Positions 8,551 through 15,810 of a stretch of DNA of 22,607 nucleotides are shown piece by piece (the stretch's first letter is position 1; every line of letters begins with the position of its first letter). The stretch comes from Syntrophaceae bacterium UBA4778. GTDB lineage: Bacteria; Desulfobacterota; Syntrophia; Syntrophales; UBA4778. The notes beneath the pieces are model-generated. The model did no database searches and was not told the DNA's origin. It worked only from the letters and a program-made list of their open reading frames with translations. The stretch covers positions 1 through 22,607 of the forward strand of contig DHHG01000275.1 of the NCBI GenBank assembly GCA_002403175.1. The letters are read 5' to 3'. Both the position numbers and the translations under genes were made by a program.

Positions 8551-9092
8551 GCAATTCGAACGGGGAGGTATTGAGTTCAAGGCGCAATATCTACGTCCAG
8601 GCTTTCATCGGCTTCTGGGTGATTCTCCTGATCGGTTTTCTTCTGTACGCTTTCAATTTTTATTACAAAGCCGATATCGGGACGGAACAGCCGATCCCCT
8701 TCAGCCATCGCGTTCACGTTACGGAGAAGAAGCTGAGCTGTTTTGTATGTCACCCGGAAACTATGAGTACGGCCAGGGCGGGAGTTCCGCCCCTCGAGAC
8801 ATGCATGCTGTGCCATCATCGTATCATTGTGACATATCCGCCGATCCAGAAACTGCGGGAACATTTTTTTCAGGGGAAGCCGGTCATCTGGAAGCGAATT
8901 TATGCTTTGCCCGATTTCGATTATTTCGACCATTCGGTCCATATCCATCGGGGAATTGACTGCAGCAAATGCCACGGGAATGTTCCCCTGATGGACCGGA
9001 TCGTTCTGAATCAAAAACTGGAAATGGGGTTCTGCATCCAGTGCCATCGGGATAACAAGGCAAGTCATGACTGCTTCACGTGTCATCGGTGA
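8547..9092 (+). CDS. actA: ActA: pentaheme membrane-anchored cytochrome c of ACIII
   Basis: The 181-residue product has one N-terminal membrane anchor (about residues 16-38) and a periplasmic domain with five CxxCH sites: C65-H69, C86-H90, C139-H143, C163-H167 and C176-H180. Five hemes, together with the family segments PFSHRVHV, PVIWKRIYALPDFDYFDHSVH and the CMLCHH site, identify ActA, which carries electrons from the ActB clusters to outside acceptors. His residues outside the CxxCH motifs (H54, H57, H129 and others) can serve as second axial ligands. Its start overlaps the actF stop by 4 bases. The stop codon at 9090-9092 lies within the ribosome-binding region of ccoN, so the last ACIII gene and the first oxidase gene are translationally linked. 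ActA normally leads act operons; here it is last of the core and next to the oxidase. Confidence 0.94.
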   Translation: MSNSNGEVLSSRRNIYVQAFIGFWVILLIGFLLYAFNFYYKADIGTEQPIPFSHRVHVTEKKLSCFVCHPETMSTARAGVPPLETCMLCHHRIIVTYPPIQKLREHFFQGKPVIWKRIYALPDFDYFDHSVHIHRGIDCSKCHGNVPLMDRIVLNQKLEMGFCIQCHRDNKASHDCFTCHR

Positions 9093-9097
9093 GGGAG
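9091..9097 (+). promoter_or_regulatory. ribosome-binding site of ccoN, overlapping the actA stop codon
   Basis: The purine run GAGGGAG lies 3 bases before the ATG at 9101 and overlaps the actA stop (TGA, 9090-9092). It favours the ATG at 9101 as the ccoN start over the in-frame GTG at 9080, which is buried in the actA coding sequence with no ribosome site. It also physically couples ACIII translation to oxidase translation. Confidence 0.7.
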
Positions 9098-9100
9098 TAT

Positions 9101-10498
9101 ATGTCCAGACTGCTTACACTCATGAACCGTCCTAACAGTACCGCTCTGGCATTCATTTTCATGGGCTCGGTATGGTTCATGACTGGAACGGTTTACGGAT
9201 TGTTCTCCGCTATTCATTTCGTCTCGCCGGAATTCTTCAGCAACATTCCGGCGCTCACGTTCGGACGCGTCCGGCCGGCACACATCAACACGGTCCTCTA
9301 CGGATTTGTGACCACGACCCTGATCGGCGCGGGATTTTATTATGTACCGGCTCTGATGCGAACTCGGCTCTGGTCGGAACCTGTTGGACTTTTGAGTTGC
9401 GTTTTCTGGAACGCCGCTGTTATCAGCGGCCCTCTGACATTCGGCTTCGGAATCACGCAGGGCCGAGAATATGCCGAGTATATCTGGATCTTCGATGTCT
9501 CTCTGGTTCTGGCATTGCTCCTGATAATTTTGAACACGGCTATGACAATCCTGAACCGGGTGGAGAAAACATTATACGTTTCCATATGGTACTTCATGGG
9601 AATGGCGCTCTGGACCGCCGGGTTCTACCCGATCGGGAATGTGATGTGGCATCCCTCGACAGGCGCTATGCCTGGATTGCTCGATTCTATTTTTCTCTGG
9701 TTTCACGGTCACAATCTGCCGGGGCTTCTCTTGACGCCTCTGGCGGTCGGTGCTGCGTACTATGTCATACCAAGAATTGTCCGCCAGCCGATCAATTCGC
9801 ATACCCTTTCCCTGGCTGGATTCTGGACCCTGGTAGCCTTTTATACCCATATCGGCGGCCATCATATATTGCAAGCCCCGATACCGAACTGGCTCAAGGT
9901 GATGTCCGTCGTGGATTCCGTTGCCATGGTCATTCCCGTATTTATTGCTCTTGCCAACATCTGGATGACTGCGCGCGGTTACGGAGGATTGCTTTTGAAA
10001 GATCCTGCTGCCCGGTTCGTTATCGCCGGAACAATATGGTATCTGCTCACCTGTATTCAGGGGCCTGTCCAGTCTCTCCCTTTCCTGCAGCGGGTGACCC
10101 ATTTCAACAACTGGACTGTCGGGCACGCGCACTTAGCCATTCTCGGTTTCTCCGGTTTTATCGCTATCGGTACTATGTGGCATGTCCTTCCCGATATTCT
10201 CCGTCGCCACATCTGGTCGCAACGAATGATCAACCTGCAATTCGGACTCATCACCTTCGGACTGACCGGGTTTTTCACCACGCTGACCATTGCCGGTCTT
10301 GTTCAGGGCCAGGCGTGGGACAACGGCGAAACCGTCCGGCGAGTACTGTACGAGATAACGCCTTATATGGTGCTGCGCCTGGTTTCCGGTATTTCGATCA
10401 TTTCGGCATCGTTTATCGGATTTTATAATCTGATCATGACCATGCGGAATGGTGACCTGTTCGATCCGCAGGCCCTCGCGAAGGAGGAACCACCATGA
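9101..10498 (+). CDS. ccoN: CcoN: catalytic subunit I of a cbb3-type (C-family) heme-copper oxygen reductase
   Basis: This 465-residue protein has about twelve membrane spans and reduces oxygen to water at a heme b3-CuB site. All catalytic ligands align with Pseudomonas stutzeri CcoN: H61 and H344 for low-spin heme b, H342 for heme b3, and H204, H254 and H255 for CuB. Tyr248 (AFYTHIGG) matches the C-family cross-linked tyrosine, Y251, of the P. stutzeri enzyme, which separates this from aa3 and ba3 oxidases. The segments RPAHIN, FHGHN, GGHH and GHAHLAILG are clear. The start at 9101 is preferred because of its ribosome site. The gene sits 8 bases after actA and overlaps the next gene by 4 bases (ATGA). 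NO reductase (NorB) is the nearest alternative, but the CcoO partner and the tyrosine argue against it. It should be a high-affinity oxidase fed by the adjacent ACIII. Confidence 0.94.
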   Translation: MSRLLTLMNRPNSTALAFIFMGSVWFMTGTVYGLFSAIHFVSPEFFSNIPALTFGRVRPAHINTVLYGFVTTTLIGAGFYYVPALMRTRLWSEPVGLLSCVFWNAAVISGPLTFGFGITQGREYAEYIWIFDVSLVLALLLIILNTAMTILNRVEKTLYVSIWYFMGMALWTAGFYPIGNVMWHPSTGAMPGLLDSIFLWFHGHNLPGLLLTPLAVGAAYYVIPRIVRQPINSHTLSLAGFWTLVAFYTHIGGHHILQAPIPNWLKVMSVVDSVAMVIPVFIALANIWMTARGYGGLLLKDPAARFVIAGTIWYLLTCIQGPVQSLPFLQRVTHFNNWTVGHAHLAILGFSGFIAIGTMWHVLPDILRRHIWSQRMINLQFGLITFGLTGFFTTLTIAGLVQGQAWDNGETVRRVLYEITPYMVLRLVSGISIISASFIGFYNLIMTMRNGDLFDPQALAKEEPP

Positions 10499-11514
10499 AG
10501 ATGACCCCCGCACTGCTCATTATCGGCAGCCTTCTCATGTTCTGGGCATCCATGTCCGTCATGGTTATCCTTCCGGCCGTGACAATGGACGAAAAGCCTT
10601 CAGCCATATGGAGAGCCATGACCTCCGAGGAAAAGGCGGGACACAACCTCTATATCCAAAACGGATGCAGCTACTGCCATTCCCTATACATCCGTATCAA
10701 CGACTGGGATGTCGGGGCGGAGCGGATTGCGCAGAGAGGAGATTACGTCGGTCAACAGCCGGCGATCCTTGGAACAGAGCGCACCGGCCCCGATCTCTCC
10801 CAGGAAGGTGGAGAGCATCCTGACGATTGGCACATGGCGCATTTCGTGAATCCGCGCTTCACCATCCCGATCTCGCTCATGCCGAACTGGCTTTTCCTGG
10901 GAGAGGGCAATCTGAAAAAACTGACAGCCTATGTTCAGTACCTCGGAATGAAGAATGCAGATACACGAACGGATCGCCAGAAATTATGGAAAGGGGCGGC
11001 CGTCAAGGCATACAATTCCGGTCCTGATCAAAATATCCAATGGATACACGATCACGTCCCGGCAGTCTGGAGACAGATGCCCAATCCTTACCCGGCGACA
11101 GATGCCTCGATCCTCAGGGGTAAAACCACATATCAGCGTTTCTGCATGGGATGCCACGGTCCGATCGGAGACGGAAACGGCCCGGCCGCCAAATATCTCA
11201 TGCCAACTCCTCTGAACTTTACTACTTTGAGGAGAAATATTACCGGGAACAGATATATCGGCGGAACATTTTATTACCAGATTATGAACGGGATTACGGG
11301 AACCGCCATGCCTTATTTTAAAAAGGATCTCGAATCGGAAAAAATCTGGGACTTATCAAATTATATCGCTGTTTCCTTTTTGGGTTACACAGATTCCAAT
11401 ACAGATCCGCGCGGAATTGATGCAGCTTACGAGCCGGAATGGAAGAATCCTTATAAACCGCCACAGGTGAAAGGACCGGATACAGGAAAACCGGTAGGTG
11501 AACCGAAAAACTGA
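10495..11514 (+). CDS. ccoO: CcoO-type cytochrome c subunit with an additional C-terminal cytochrome c domain
   Basis: The product has 339 residues. Residues 1-155 are CcoO: an N-terminal membrane span, heme site C58-x2-C61-H62 in NGCSYCHS, and Met129 in ISLMPNW as sixth ligand. A linker of about 45 residues leads to a second class-I cytochrome c domain (about 200-305) with C217-x2-C220-H221 and probable ligand Met272 in GTAMPYF. CcoO is normally about 200 residues with one heme, so the added domain probably replaces a heme domain of CcoP, which is absent here as a standard diheme gene. The start overlaps the ccoN stop by 4 bases, with AAGGAGG upstream. The tail is Pro/Lys-rich and probably disordered. 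Electron flow would run from ACIII hemes to these two hemes and then to CcoN. Nothing suggests a frameshift at the fusion. Confidence 0.92.
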   Translation: MKMTPALLIIGSLLMFWASMSVMVILPAVTMDEKPSAIWRAMTSEEKAGHNLYIQNGCSYCHSLYIRINDWDVGAERIAQRGDYVGQQPAILGTERTGPDLSQEGGEHPDDWHMAHFVNPRFTIPISLMPNWLFLGEGNLKKLTAYVQYLGMKNADTRTDRQKLWKGAAVKAYNSGPDQNIQWIHDHVPAVWRQMPNPYPATDASILRGKTTYQRFCMGCHGPIGDGNGPAAKYLMPTPLNFTTLRRNITGNRYIGGTFYYQIMNGITGTAMPYFKKDLESEKIWDLSNYIAVSFLGYTDSNTDPRGIDAAYEPEWKNPYKPPQVKGPDTGKPVGEPKN

Positions 11515-11596
11515 AATGAATTTAAGATAAATTCGCTGATATTCCGGCGAACAGATTTCAAGTTACAAAATTCCTCAAGCGAATAGGAATAAAAAA

Positions 11597-11809
11597 ATGA
11601 ACGAAACCGACTTCACCATTTTCTGGTTTACGGCAGCTGGTTTTTTGACCATGAGCTATGCCCTGTTCTTCTGGTTTGCACTTCGTTGCGGAATGTTCAA
11701 GGACCGCGAAAGGGCTCGCTATCTGCCGCTCTGGGCGGAAATACCCGGTAAGTTGCCAGTCGACGGTTCACAGTTACCAGTTGAGAAGGAACCACCTGAA
11801 AGAGGCTAA
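11597..11809 (+). CDS. Small single-span membrane protein, CcoS/CcoQ-like
   Basis: This is a 70-residue protein with one membrane span (about residues 8-30) followed by FWFALRCGMFKDRERARYLPL. The pattern W-x-hydrophobic-R-x-G-x-F-x-D resembles CcoS, a small cbb3-oxidase maturation protein; its place after ccoO is also where CcoQ is often found. I cannot decide between these on 70 residues. The ATG at 11597 is preceded by an A-rich tract with GGAAT and no strong ribosome site. The last 20 or so residues (KLPVDGSQLPVEK) are encoded by a short repeated DNA sequence and look like a non-conserved extension. The gene is separated from ccoO by 82 bases and from the next gene by 139 bases, looser than the core of the operon. 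Confidence 0.6.
   Translation: MNETDFTIFWFTAAGFLTMSYALFFWFALRCGMFKDRERARYLPLWAEIPGKLPVDGSQLPVEKEPPERG
11751..11781. repeat. Short direct repeat within the 3' end of the CcoS-like gene
   Basis: AGTTGCCAGT (11751-11760) and AGTTACCAGT (11772-11781) match at 9 of 10 positions, with a 21-base period. They encode LPV-DGSQ-LPV at the C-terminal end of the small membrane protein. This resembles low-complexity intergenic repeat sequence read through in frame, so the protein's tail may have grown by capture of a repeat. Confidence 0.5.
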
Positions 11810-11948
11810 CGGCCATTTGCAGAAGTGAGTGCTTCACATTCGCATAAGAAGTTGCAGCAGTGATGGGCTCTGCGAGTTTTCCTTTTAACTGAAAACCGTG
11901 GACCGGAAACGGACAACCATAATGATACTGGAACGAAGGGACTAATAC

Positions 11949-12224
11949 ATGCTTCTCTGGCACATCGCCCGCCAGCACTGGGTTTTCTTCGGGATAGCAG
12001 TGGGTTTGGCTATCATGCTGATTTTTGTTCTGTCCTATATCGTCATGTGGAGCAGCCGGAAGCTGGAGGAGGAAAACGCAACCGTTGAGATCAACAGCAT
12101 CGGGAACTTCGCCGTCTGGTTTCAGACAGCCTTCCCATGGGTTCTGATCCTGACGATTGCCGGAAGCATTGCTGTGACAGTCGGATACGGCATCCTCAAG
12201 TGGCTCGATCCGCCGAACTGGTAG
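11949..12224 (+). CDS. Small two-span membrane protein of unknown function, oxidase-operon member
   Basis: The product has 91 residues with two clear membrane helices, about 10-34 and 60-83, joined by a charged loop (SSRKLEEENATVEIN). It starts with an amphipathic HIARQHW segment and ends in LDPPNW. The ATG at 11949 follows AAGGGA. I do not recognise a family. It has no CxxCH and no cofactor motif. It lies between the oxidase genes and the ActE-like cytochrome on the same strand, so it is probably a structural or assembly component of the ACIII-oxidase system. The helix count and loop are loosely like small oxidase subunits, but sequence similarity is not evident. Genuine coding is supported by the ribosome site, the amphipathic pattern and the compact location, though the gaps on both sides are longer than in the operon core. 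Confidence 0.72.
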   Translation: MLLWHIARQHWVFFGIAVGLAIMLIFVLSYIVMWSSRKLEEENATVEINSIGNFAVWFQTAFPWVLILTIAGSIAVTVGYGILKWLDPPNW

Positions 12225-12339
12225 AAATAAGGGTTAGATGGTTCTAGGATTCGAGGGGGGACAAGGGTAACGATATAAACTGACATTCCAGAAATGTTCA
12301 TCAACCGAGATAAAAGAATTTAGTGCTGAAGGAAAGACA

Positions 12340-12624
12340 ATGCCCGAAAATTACATCGAAGAGAAATATCTGCCGAGGCCCTTCTGGGGATGGTGCCTTC
12401 TGATTCTATTCAGCGCATCCCTGCTTGGTTTCGGCATGTGGCTGATGATGGCTATCCCGGATGTGCCGAGACAGTGGAATTTCGGGACGTACCCGGACAC
12501 GCCAGCGGAATCGGTTTATTCGACAAAGCAGCCTCCCGAAAGTATCAAACCGATTCGTGTCGTTCCGGAACTTCCGGAAGCAACACCTGATGAGAGGATG
12601 AAAAAAGAACCACGTCATTGGTAG
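12340..12624 (+). CDS. Small single-span membrane protein, possibly a CcoP N-terminal-like anchor
   Basis: This 94-residue protein has a short cytoplasmic start (MPENYIEEKYLPRPFWGW), one membrane helix (about 17-39) and a roughly 55-residue Pro-rich, presumably periplasmic tail that ends EPRHW. The ATG at 12340 follows GAAGGAAAGACA. The segment before and in the helix (acidic, then LPRPFWGW and a hydrophobic span) loosely resembles the N-terminal anchor of CcoP/FixP (typically NPLPRWW then a span). It carries no heme site. The next gene, a monoheme cytochrome, begins 9 bases later. One reading is that CcoP is represented in pieces: this anchor plus separate cytochrome domains. That is inference; otherwise it is an unassigned accessory subunit. 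Confidence 0.7.
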   Translation: MPENYIEEKYLPRPFWGWCLLILFSASLLGFGMWLMMAIPDVPRQWNFGTYPDTPAESVYSTKQPPESIKPIRVVPELPEATPDERMKKEPRHW

Positions 12625-12633
12625 TGAGGGAGC

Positions 12634-13194
12634 ATGAAGCGATTCGCTTTCTATATTTGTTTAATGATCGCCTTGATCGGAACATGCGCTTATATATATC
12701 TCATGTTTACGGGACCTCATATGAAAGACCAGCCCCATATTCTTTCCTATCAATATCAAATGCCGCTTCCGCCCAAAGGAATCTTTCCTGTCGAACCCGA
12801 TAAAAACTCCTTCCCTTCTCCCAGCCGCCTCAGAATGATGCGCAATCCCCTCCCGGATACGAAGGAGAACCGGGAGAAAGGACGGATTTATTATAATTAC
12901 TATTGCGTTTTCTGCCATGGGGAAAGCGGCCAGGGCAATGGTCCTGTCGGAAACAGCTACATGCCGAAGCCGGCTGATCTCCATGCTTCGAAAATTCTAA
13001 AAATGACCGACGGGGAACTTTTCCGGGCAATGCTGACGGGAACAGGGCACGATCCGGTACTTCTGCGCATCATCCCATCGCAGCACCGGTGGTATCTGGT
13101 CCTTTACGCCCGGGAACTTGGCCACAAACAAGTTTTGAATGAACAGGCGAATCCACCACACCGTCAAGATTTCAAGGAGAGGGCTTTGCGTTAA
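12634..13194 (+). CDS. ActE-like membrane-anchored monoheme cytochrome c
   Basis: This 186-residue protein has an N-terminal membrane span or signal (about 5-24) and one heme site, C91-x2-C94-H95 (YNYYCVFCHG). MKDQPHILSYQ near residue 30 and GRIYYNYYCVFCHG before GNGPVG match the pattern of the ACIII monoheme subunit ActE. In ActE-type proteins a Met usually lies just before the helix written here as HRWYLVLYAREL. At that place this protein has TGTGHDPVLLRIIP, with His129 but no Met, so the sixth heme ligand may be His or missing. The ATG at 12634 follows GTGAGGGAGC. It is the last gene of the operon and starts 9 bases after the preceding small gene. A lipoprotein Cys (TCAY, residue 18) is not in a convincing lipobox. 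Confidence 0.82.
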   Translation: MKRFAFYICLMIALIGTCAYIYLMFTGPHMKDQPHILSYQYQMPLPPKGIFPVEPDKNSFPSPSRLRMMRNPLPDTKENREKGRIYYNYYCVFCHGESGQGNGPVGNSYMPKPADLHASKILKMTDGELFRAMLTGTGHDPVLLRIIPSQHRWYLVLYARELGHKQVLNEQANPPHRQDFKERALR

Positions 13195-13238
13195 TTAAGC
13201 CAGCTTATTCCCTCTGCCCTTATTTCCGGAGAGCCAAG

Positions 13239-14046
13239 GTGAAAGATAACTATAAAGATCTTGAAGACTATGGCGTGATCGGAAATCTGGAGACCTGTGC
13301 GCTAGTTGCCTCCGATGGTCCCGTGGATTGGCTTTGCCTGCCTTACCTGGATACGGATATGACGGAACCCATACTGGATAGCCTGGGTGGTTACAGGAAT
13401 TCCGGAGTATATCTGTGAAATGAAAGACAACAGCATCTGGGAAGTTCGGAAAGAGCGACAGGATTTTATCTACTCGAAGCTGATGTGCTGGGTAGCTGTG
13501 GACCGGGGAATCCGGATTGCAGCAAAAAGAAAAACGGGGGAGTCGCCGGAATCGTGGCACCAGACCGGAACACTGATCCGCAATGCTATTCTGGAAAGGG
13601 GTTTCAACCGGAAGCTGAACAGTTTCGTAACCCGTTTTGATTCGGATGATCTCGATGCCACGCTGCTTTTGATACCGCTTCGGGGTTTCCTCCCCGCTGA
13701 AGATGACCGGGTACAGGGCACAATCAATGCGGTAATGAAATACCTGATGTGCGGCAACGGTTTGGTACTACGGTATAAAATGGAAGATGGACTGCCGGGG
13801 AGAGAGGGGGCATTCGGAATCTGCTCTTTTTGGCTCGTTATCGCTCTGGCCATCTCCGGCCGGATTCCCGAGGCAGAAGAACTCTTTCAGAAAATTCTGA
13901 ATTATCTGGGCCCGCTCGGTCTCATTTCCGAAGAAATCGATCCCGATTCCGGAAAGCTTCTGGGCAACATGCCGCAGGCTTTCAGTCATATCGGACTGAT
14001 CAATGCAGCTATTCAGATCGGAACGGCCAAGGCACTAAAAGGCTAA
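13239..14046 (+). pseudogene. GH15 (glucoamylase/trehalase-like) gene remnant with a large internal deletion and frame change
   Basis: A GTG at 13239 opens a 59-residue frame whose sequence (LEDYGVIGNLETCALV, then GPVDWLCLP) is the N-terminus of GH15 enzymes; it stops at 13416-13418. In the frame +1 to it, from about 13363 to 14046, comes the C-terminal third of the same family: NSIWEVRKERQDFIYSKLMC, WVAVDRGIRIA, DDLDATLLL, GAFGICSFWL and LGNMPQAFSHIGLINAA. Intact GH15 proteins are about 600 residues. The two pieces total about 280, so roughly 300 or more residues, including most of the catalytic barrel, are lost. The deletion junction lies near 13375-13400. A separate translation start for the C-terminal part (GTG at 13387) exists without a convincing ribosome site. 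I call it a pseudogene. It follows the ActE-like gene by 44 bases. Confidence 0.85.
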
Positions 14047-14282
14047 TTCTGCGCTTTAGAGATCACTGATTTGCGCGCGCATGAATAACTTCTCATTGAA
14101 GTTTCATTTGGAGAACCACCATCGTTCTGGATCGCCTTAGGCCTGAGGGAAAGAAGTATTCCTTTTCGAAGCTGAAAATCAGAGCCAGGCCGATACAACA
14201 AAACATCCATCACGTTGTATTCTTTCTTATCAAATCCTTTTTCGATTCAGGATTATGGAACAGGAAGAAAGGAGTATTCATC

Positions 14283-14714
14283 ATGTCGCACCTTGAAACA
14301 TTCGATACGACGATTCAGAAGACGAACATCTGGCTGAAAGATATCATGGAAGATGAGGGTTGGGAGGACCGACATAAATCCTATCTTGCGCTCCGGGCAG
14401 TTCTACATGCCTTGCGCGACAGGCTCGGCGTGCAGGAGGCTGTTCATCTGGCTTCAGAACTCCCGATGCTGGTACGCGGATTCTATTTTGAAGGATGGGA
14501 CCCATCCGGCAAACCGGAGCGGATAAGGTCCAAGGAAGAATTTCTCGAGAAAATAGCGCAGGGATTGCCTGATGATCCGGAACTGGATCCGGAAAGAGTG
14601 GCGCGCGGAGTCTTTGCATTGTTAGCTAAGAAGATATCGGAAGGTGAAATAAATGATATCAAAAGCATTCTGCCCAAGGAAATTCGCGAGCTTTGGCCCA
14701 GAGGAAATGCATAG
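14283..14714 (+). CDS. DUF2267-family cytoplasmic protein
   Basis: This is a 143-residue, soluble, mostly helical and acidic protein with the DUF2267 pattern: an early Thr/Trp-rich segment, LRAVLHALRDRL, ASELPMLVRGFYFEGWDPSGKP, and a C-terminal helix repeat ending in LPKEIRELWP. The family is widespread in bacteria and has no established biochemical role; many members lie near stress or envelope genes. The ATG at 14283 has a good ribosome site (AAAGGAG) 8 bases upstream. It has no signal peptide or membrane span. It sits alone between the GH15 remnant and a strong terminator at 14833, so it is probably a single-gene transcription unit. The family call rests on recognisable motif order. Confidence 0.85.
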   Translation: MSHLETFDTTIQKTNIWLKDIMEDEGWEDRHKSYLALRAVLHALRDRLGVQEAVHLASELPMLVRGFYFEGWDPSGKPERIRSKEEFLEKIAQGLPDDPELDPERVARGVFALLAKKISEGEINDIKSILPKEIRELWPRGNA

Positions 14715-14832
14715 GAAAGAAATAAGGTGAAAACAATTCTGATTGTGAAGGATTCCGAGATCCCTCCCATACCGGTATTCGGAAGTGAACCTGCCTTAAT
14801 CTGCCCATAGGTATTGATCGAAAGATCGGCAA

Positions 14833-14858
14833 GGCGGCCGGTAGGCCGCCCTTTTTTT
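14833..14858 (+). terminator. Rho-independent terminator downstream of the DUF2267 gene
   Basis: A perfect 7-bp stem GGCGGCC (14833-14839) and GGCCGCC (14844-14850) with a GGTA loop is followed by CTTTTTTT (14851-14858). The G+C-rich stem and T-tract are classic. It lies about 120 bases after the DUF2267 stop and ends that unit before uppP. Confidence 0.92.
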
Positions 14859-14949
14859 ATCCCTAAATGCTTCTGAAAACCGGGGCTGGACAAAAACACA
14901 AATGTAGGCTAGCCTCCTCATCTGAAAAATCTAATTTGATCGGATCTCT

Positions 14950-15738
14950 ATGTCTATACTGCATTCAGCAATCCTTGGATTGGTTCAGGGTTTGGGGGAA
15001 TTCTTGCCCATATCCAGTTCTGCCCATTTGGTCTTGGTTCCTTGGCTCTTTAATTGGAAGGACCCCGGGCTTACCTTTGATATTGCTTTACATGTCGGAA
15101 CGCTTATAGCGGTCCTTTTTTACTTCTGGAAAGACTGGCTGCGGCTTGTCGTAAACGGTCTGACCAATGCCCGGAGCACGGATGGCAAATTATTTTGGTA
15201 TCTGGTAATGGCCAGTATACCGGGAGCTGCAGGGGGATTCCTGCTGGAGAAAAAGGCTGAGACCGTTTTCAGAGATCCACTCCTCATTGCAACCATGCTG
15301 ATATTGCTGGGTATCATCCTGTACTGGGTCGATATCAAGGGCTCCAAAAAGATATCGTTGCAAAAAATTTCCATGGGGACCTGTCTTCTGATCGGCATCT
15401 CCCAGGCGCTTGCCATCATTCCGGGAGTATCCCGATCGGGCATCACGATGACCACGGGCTTGCTATTCGGCTTGACAAGGGAAGCGTCCACCAGATTCTC
15501 TTTCCTGCTGTCAACACCGATAATCTTTGGCGCTGCATTTGTCAAAATCCCGCATATCATTGCAGAGCCGAGCGCTATCGGGATGGATTTCCTGGTGGGC
15601 ATGCTGGTTTCATGCGTGGTGGGTTTCGCCAGTATCGGTTTTTTGCTCAAACACGTCCAGACCAATGACTTTCGGCCCTTTGCCTGGTATCGATTCGCAC
15701 TGGGTATACTCATTATCCTTGTGGCATTCGGAAGATAA
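14950..15738 (+). CDS. uppP: Undecaprenyl-diphosphatase (BacA/UppP family)
   Basis: The product has 262 residues and about eight membrane spans. It removes a phosphate from undecaprenyl pyrophosphate, recycling the lipid carrier for peptidoglycan and other envelope polymers, and can give bacitracin resistance when overproduced. The family signatures are present: QGLGEFLPISSSAHL with Glu17, Ser23 and His26 at the active site, and PGVSRSGITMTTGLLFGLTR with Arg162. The length fits the family (about 260-280). The ATG at 14950 has only a weak ribosome site (GATCGGA), but it puts the conserved motif at the right distance from the N-terminus. It follows the terminator at 14833, so it begins a new transcription unit. 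The next gene, tatA, has its own likely promoter. Confidence 0.93.
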   Translation: MSILHSAILGLVQGLGEFLPISSSAHLVLVPWLFNWKDPGLTFDIALHVGTLIAVLFYFWKDWLRLVVNGLTNARSTDGKLFWYLVMASIPGAAGGFLLEKKAETVFRDPLLIATMLILLGIILYWVDIKGSKKISLQKISMGTCLLIGISQALAIIPGVSRSGITMTTGLLFGLTREASTRFSFLLSTPIIFGAAFVKIPHIIAEPSAIGMDFLVGMLVSCVVGFASIGFLLKHVQTNDFRPFAWYRFALGILIILVAFGR

Positions 15739-15810
15739 TTATCTCAGAAAAAAATGGGATGGACCGAAAATTCAAATGACCTTATCCCAAAACTGCGAAG
15801 ATTTTTTTCG

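Noticed and set aside
9080..9100. Upstream GTG start for ccoN at 9080
   Set aside because: It lies inside actA without a ribosome site; the ATG at 9101 has GAGGGAG in place.
9172..10428. Plus-strand open frame of 418 codons overlapping ccoN
   Set aside because: It is an alternate frame of ccoN, rich in Arg, Cys and His as expected from a shadow. The ccoN frame has every catalytic ligand.
9101..10498. Nitric oxide reductase NorB interpretation of ccoN
   Set aside because: The C-family tyrosine (Tyr248) is present and the next gene is CcoO with its typical heme site, not NorC.
14727..14810. 27-codon frame starting GTG after the DUF2267 gene (begins KTILIVKDSE)
   Set aside because: It has a plausible AAGG ribosome site and a start reminiscent of response regulators, but it is too short, with no continuing homology. 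Possibly a remnant; not supported as a gene.
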